Source of the DNA: an uncultured Butyrivibrio sp.
GTDB taxonomy: Bacteria > Bacillota > Clostridia > Lachnospirales > Lachnospiraceae
Reading direction: 5' to 3'
NCBI GenBank assembly: GCA_947169985.1
Contig: CAMVRW010000129.1
Coordinates: 1 to 6,935, forward strand
DNA: 6,935 nt
Positions 5,526-6,935 of this stretch are shown piece by piece. Within the stretch, counting starts at the first letter, position 1. Every line of letters starts with the position of its first letter. The position numbers were made by a program, and so were the translations under genes. The notes under the pieces are model-generated. The model searched no databases. It had not been told where the DNA came from and was given only the letters and a program-made list of their open reading frames with translations.

Positions 5526-6935
5526 ATGCCTGAAGGCTTGAATCGGCAACAGCAGCTGGAAGTTAAGGAGATAATCAAAAATGCCCAACATGATGATGGT
5601 ACTCCAAGAACTGCCCAGCAGACCATACCATTCGAGCGAATGTTTCAGGACGGTATCTGCAGAGTGGGGAGAGACTACTACACCAAAACGATACAGTTTC
5701 AGGATATAAACTATCAGCTGGCACAGCAGGAGGATAAGACAGAGATCTTTGAAGAGTGGTGCAGCTTTCTTAATTTCTTTGACAGTTCCGTACATTTTGA
5801 GCTTTCGTTCATGAACCTGGCTACAGATGCAACGGATTTTGAGAAAAAGATTGCTATCCCTCACCAGAAAGATGCTTTTAATGATGTCAGGGATGAGTAT
5901 TCGACAGTCCTGTTAAAGCAGATGGAAGCAGGTAATAACGGACTTACAAAAACAAAGTATATTACCTTCGGGATCCATGCGGATTCCATGAAGTCAGCAA
6001 AACCAAGGCTTATCCATATTGAGATGGATATCCTGAATAACTTTAAGCGTCTGGGTGTTGTAGCAGAGACACTTAATGGATATCAGAGACTTGAGCTTAT
6101 GCATAAGCAGCTCCATATGGGAGACAGGGCAAGATTCCATTTTGACTGGAAATATCTTGCGGGCTCTGGCTTATCCGTTAAGGATTTCATAGCTCCAAGC
6201 AGCTTTGAGTTTCCTACAGGCAGGTACTTCAAGATGGGAGATCTGCACTGTGCGATGAGTTTTTTGTCAATCGATGCTTCAGATATCAGCGACAGGATGC
6301 TTGCGGATTTCCTTGGGATGGAGTCAACGCAGATTGTGACAATGCATATTCATTCAGTTGACCAGACAGAGGCGATAAAGACTATCAAGCACACAATCAC
6401 AGAGCTGGACAGATCAAAGATTGAAGAGCAGAAAAAAGCCGTCCGTGCAGGATATGATATGGAGATCATTCCTTCAGATCTTGCCACCTATGGCAATGAT
6501 GCCAAGGCGCTTCTGAAGGAACTACAGACCCAGAATGAGAGAATGTTTCTTTTGACATTTCTTGTCATGAATACCGGCAAGACAAAACAGGAGCTTGAAA
6601 ACAATATATTTCAGGCTTCATCCATAGCACAGAAGCATAACTGCAATCTTGTGAGACTGGACTTTCAGCAGGAGCAGGGACTTGTGAGCACATTGCCACT
6701 GGCTTATAACGAGGTTGATATCCAGCGCGGTATGACAACCTCAAGTACAGCAATATTTGTGCCGTTTACCACACAGGAACTGTTCCAGGATCACAGGGGA
6801 GCTCTTTATTATGGGCTCAATGCTCTGTCCAATAACCTTATCATGGTGGACAGAAAGCTCCTTAAGAACCCTAACGGACTTATCCTTGGTACACCGGGCT
6901 CTGGTACATCCTTCTCAGCAAAAAGAGAGATTGCC
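5526..6935 (+). CDS. virB4: VirB4-like conjugal transfer ATPase, 5' part, Walker A Lys replaced by Thr
   Basis: This frame is open from 5526 to the window edge (470 codons visible; family members are usually around 800 residues), so the C-terminal half of the ATPase domain lies outside. VirB4 powers assembly of the channel and substrate transfer at the inner membrane. Family stretches include TAQQTIPFERMFQDGICRV (29-47), YYTKTIQFQDINYQLAQ (51-67), KYITFGIHADSMKSAKPRL, DILNNFKRLGV and MFLLTFLVMNTGKTKQELE. Just before the edge comes NPNGLILGTPGSGTSFSAKR. The expected P-loop is GxxGSGKS, but here residue 461 is Thr (ACA, 6906-6908) instead of Lys, with everything around it intact. One base (C for A at 6907) explains it. 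ATG 5526 is chosen because about 28 residues before TAQQ fits the family; its ribosome site (GAGAG, 5515-5519) is weak, so coupling to prgI is likely. Confidence 0.93.
   Translation, partial: MPEGLNRQQQLEVKEIIKNAQHDDGTPRTAQQTIPFERMFQDGICRVGRDYYTKTIQFQDINYQLAQQEDKTEIFEEWCSFLNFFDSSVHFELSFMNLATDATDFEKKIAIPHQKDAFNDVRDEYSTVLLKQMEAGNNGLTKTKYITFGIHADSMKSAKPRLIHIEMDILNNFKRLGVVAETLNGYQRLELMHKQLHMGDRARFHFDWKYLAGSGLSVKDFIAPSSFEFPTGRYFKMGDLHCAMSFLSIDASDISDRMLADFLGMESTQIVTMHIHSVDQTEAIKTIKHTITELDRSKIEEQKKAVRAGYDMEIIPSDLATYGNDAKALLKELQTQNERMFLLTFLVMNTGKTKQELENNIFQASSIAQKHNCNLVRLDFQQEQGLVSTLPLAYNEVDIQRGMTTSSTAIFVPFTTQELFQDHRGALYYGLNALSNNLIMVDRKLLKNPNGLILGTPGSGTSFSAKREIA

Noticed and set aside
5391..5864. A 157-codon ORF on the - strand across prgI and virB4
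   Set aside because: It is antisense to two clearly recognised genes, has no ribosome site or family resemblance, and is explained by codon bias of the + strand genes.

Overview
The window is about 6.9 kb of a conjugative transfer module from a low-to-moderate GC Firmicute. Gene content and order (DUF5688 protein, small Cys-rich protein, PcfB-like, VirD4-like, Maff2-like, VirB6-like, PrgI/VirB3-like, VirB4-like) match the integrative conjugative elements of the Tn1549 / Clostridioides difficile CTn4 type, which are common in gut Clostridia. Abundant AGA and ATA codons, strong GGAGG ribosome sites and element type suggest a Lachnospiraceae-like host, but no host gene is present to confirm this. 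All genes lie on the + strand. No integrase, relaxase, oriT, att site, cargo gene, RNA gene, insertion sequence or CRISPR array is visible.

Layout. Positions 19-1161 encode a DUF5688 protein. After a hairpin (1171-1198) comes a tightly coupled block: a 61-residue Cys-rich protein (1220-1405), PcfB-like (1405-1884; stop and start share one base) and the VirD4 coupling ATPase (1881-3677; ATGA overlap). The VirD4 stop codon lies at the base of a terminator-like hairpin (3676-3722). Then follows a gap of about 250 bases with no convincing gene but several overlapping, mutually exclusive inverted repeats. It ends in a 13-bp stem placed between a strong Shine-Dalgarno and the start of the small membrane protein Maff2 (3933-4145). 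A second hairpin (4191-4210) precedes VirB6-like (TTG start, 4237-5103), PrgI/VirB3-like (5120-5509) and VirB4-like (5526 to the window end, 470 residues visible).

How the genes work together (family knowledge plus inference). VirD4 would receive the relaxase-DNA complex, helped by the PcfB-like accessory protein. Maff2, VirB6 and PrgI would form the membrane part of the channel, and VirB4 would be its assembly and transport ATPase.

The two most notable observations are these. First, the VirB4 Walker A motif reads GTPGSGTS, with Thr461 where the catalytic Lys should be; this is one base change (C at 6907) in an otherwise intact frame. Second, the structured RNA between virD4 and maff2 includes a stem that would fold away the distance between the ribosome site and the Maff2 start codon.
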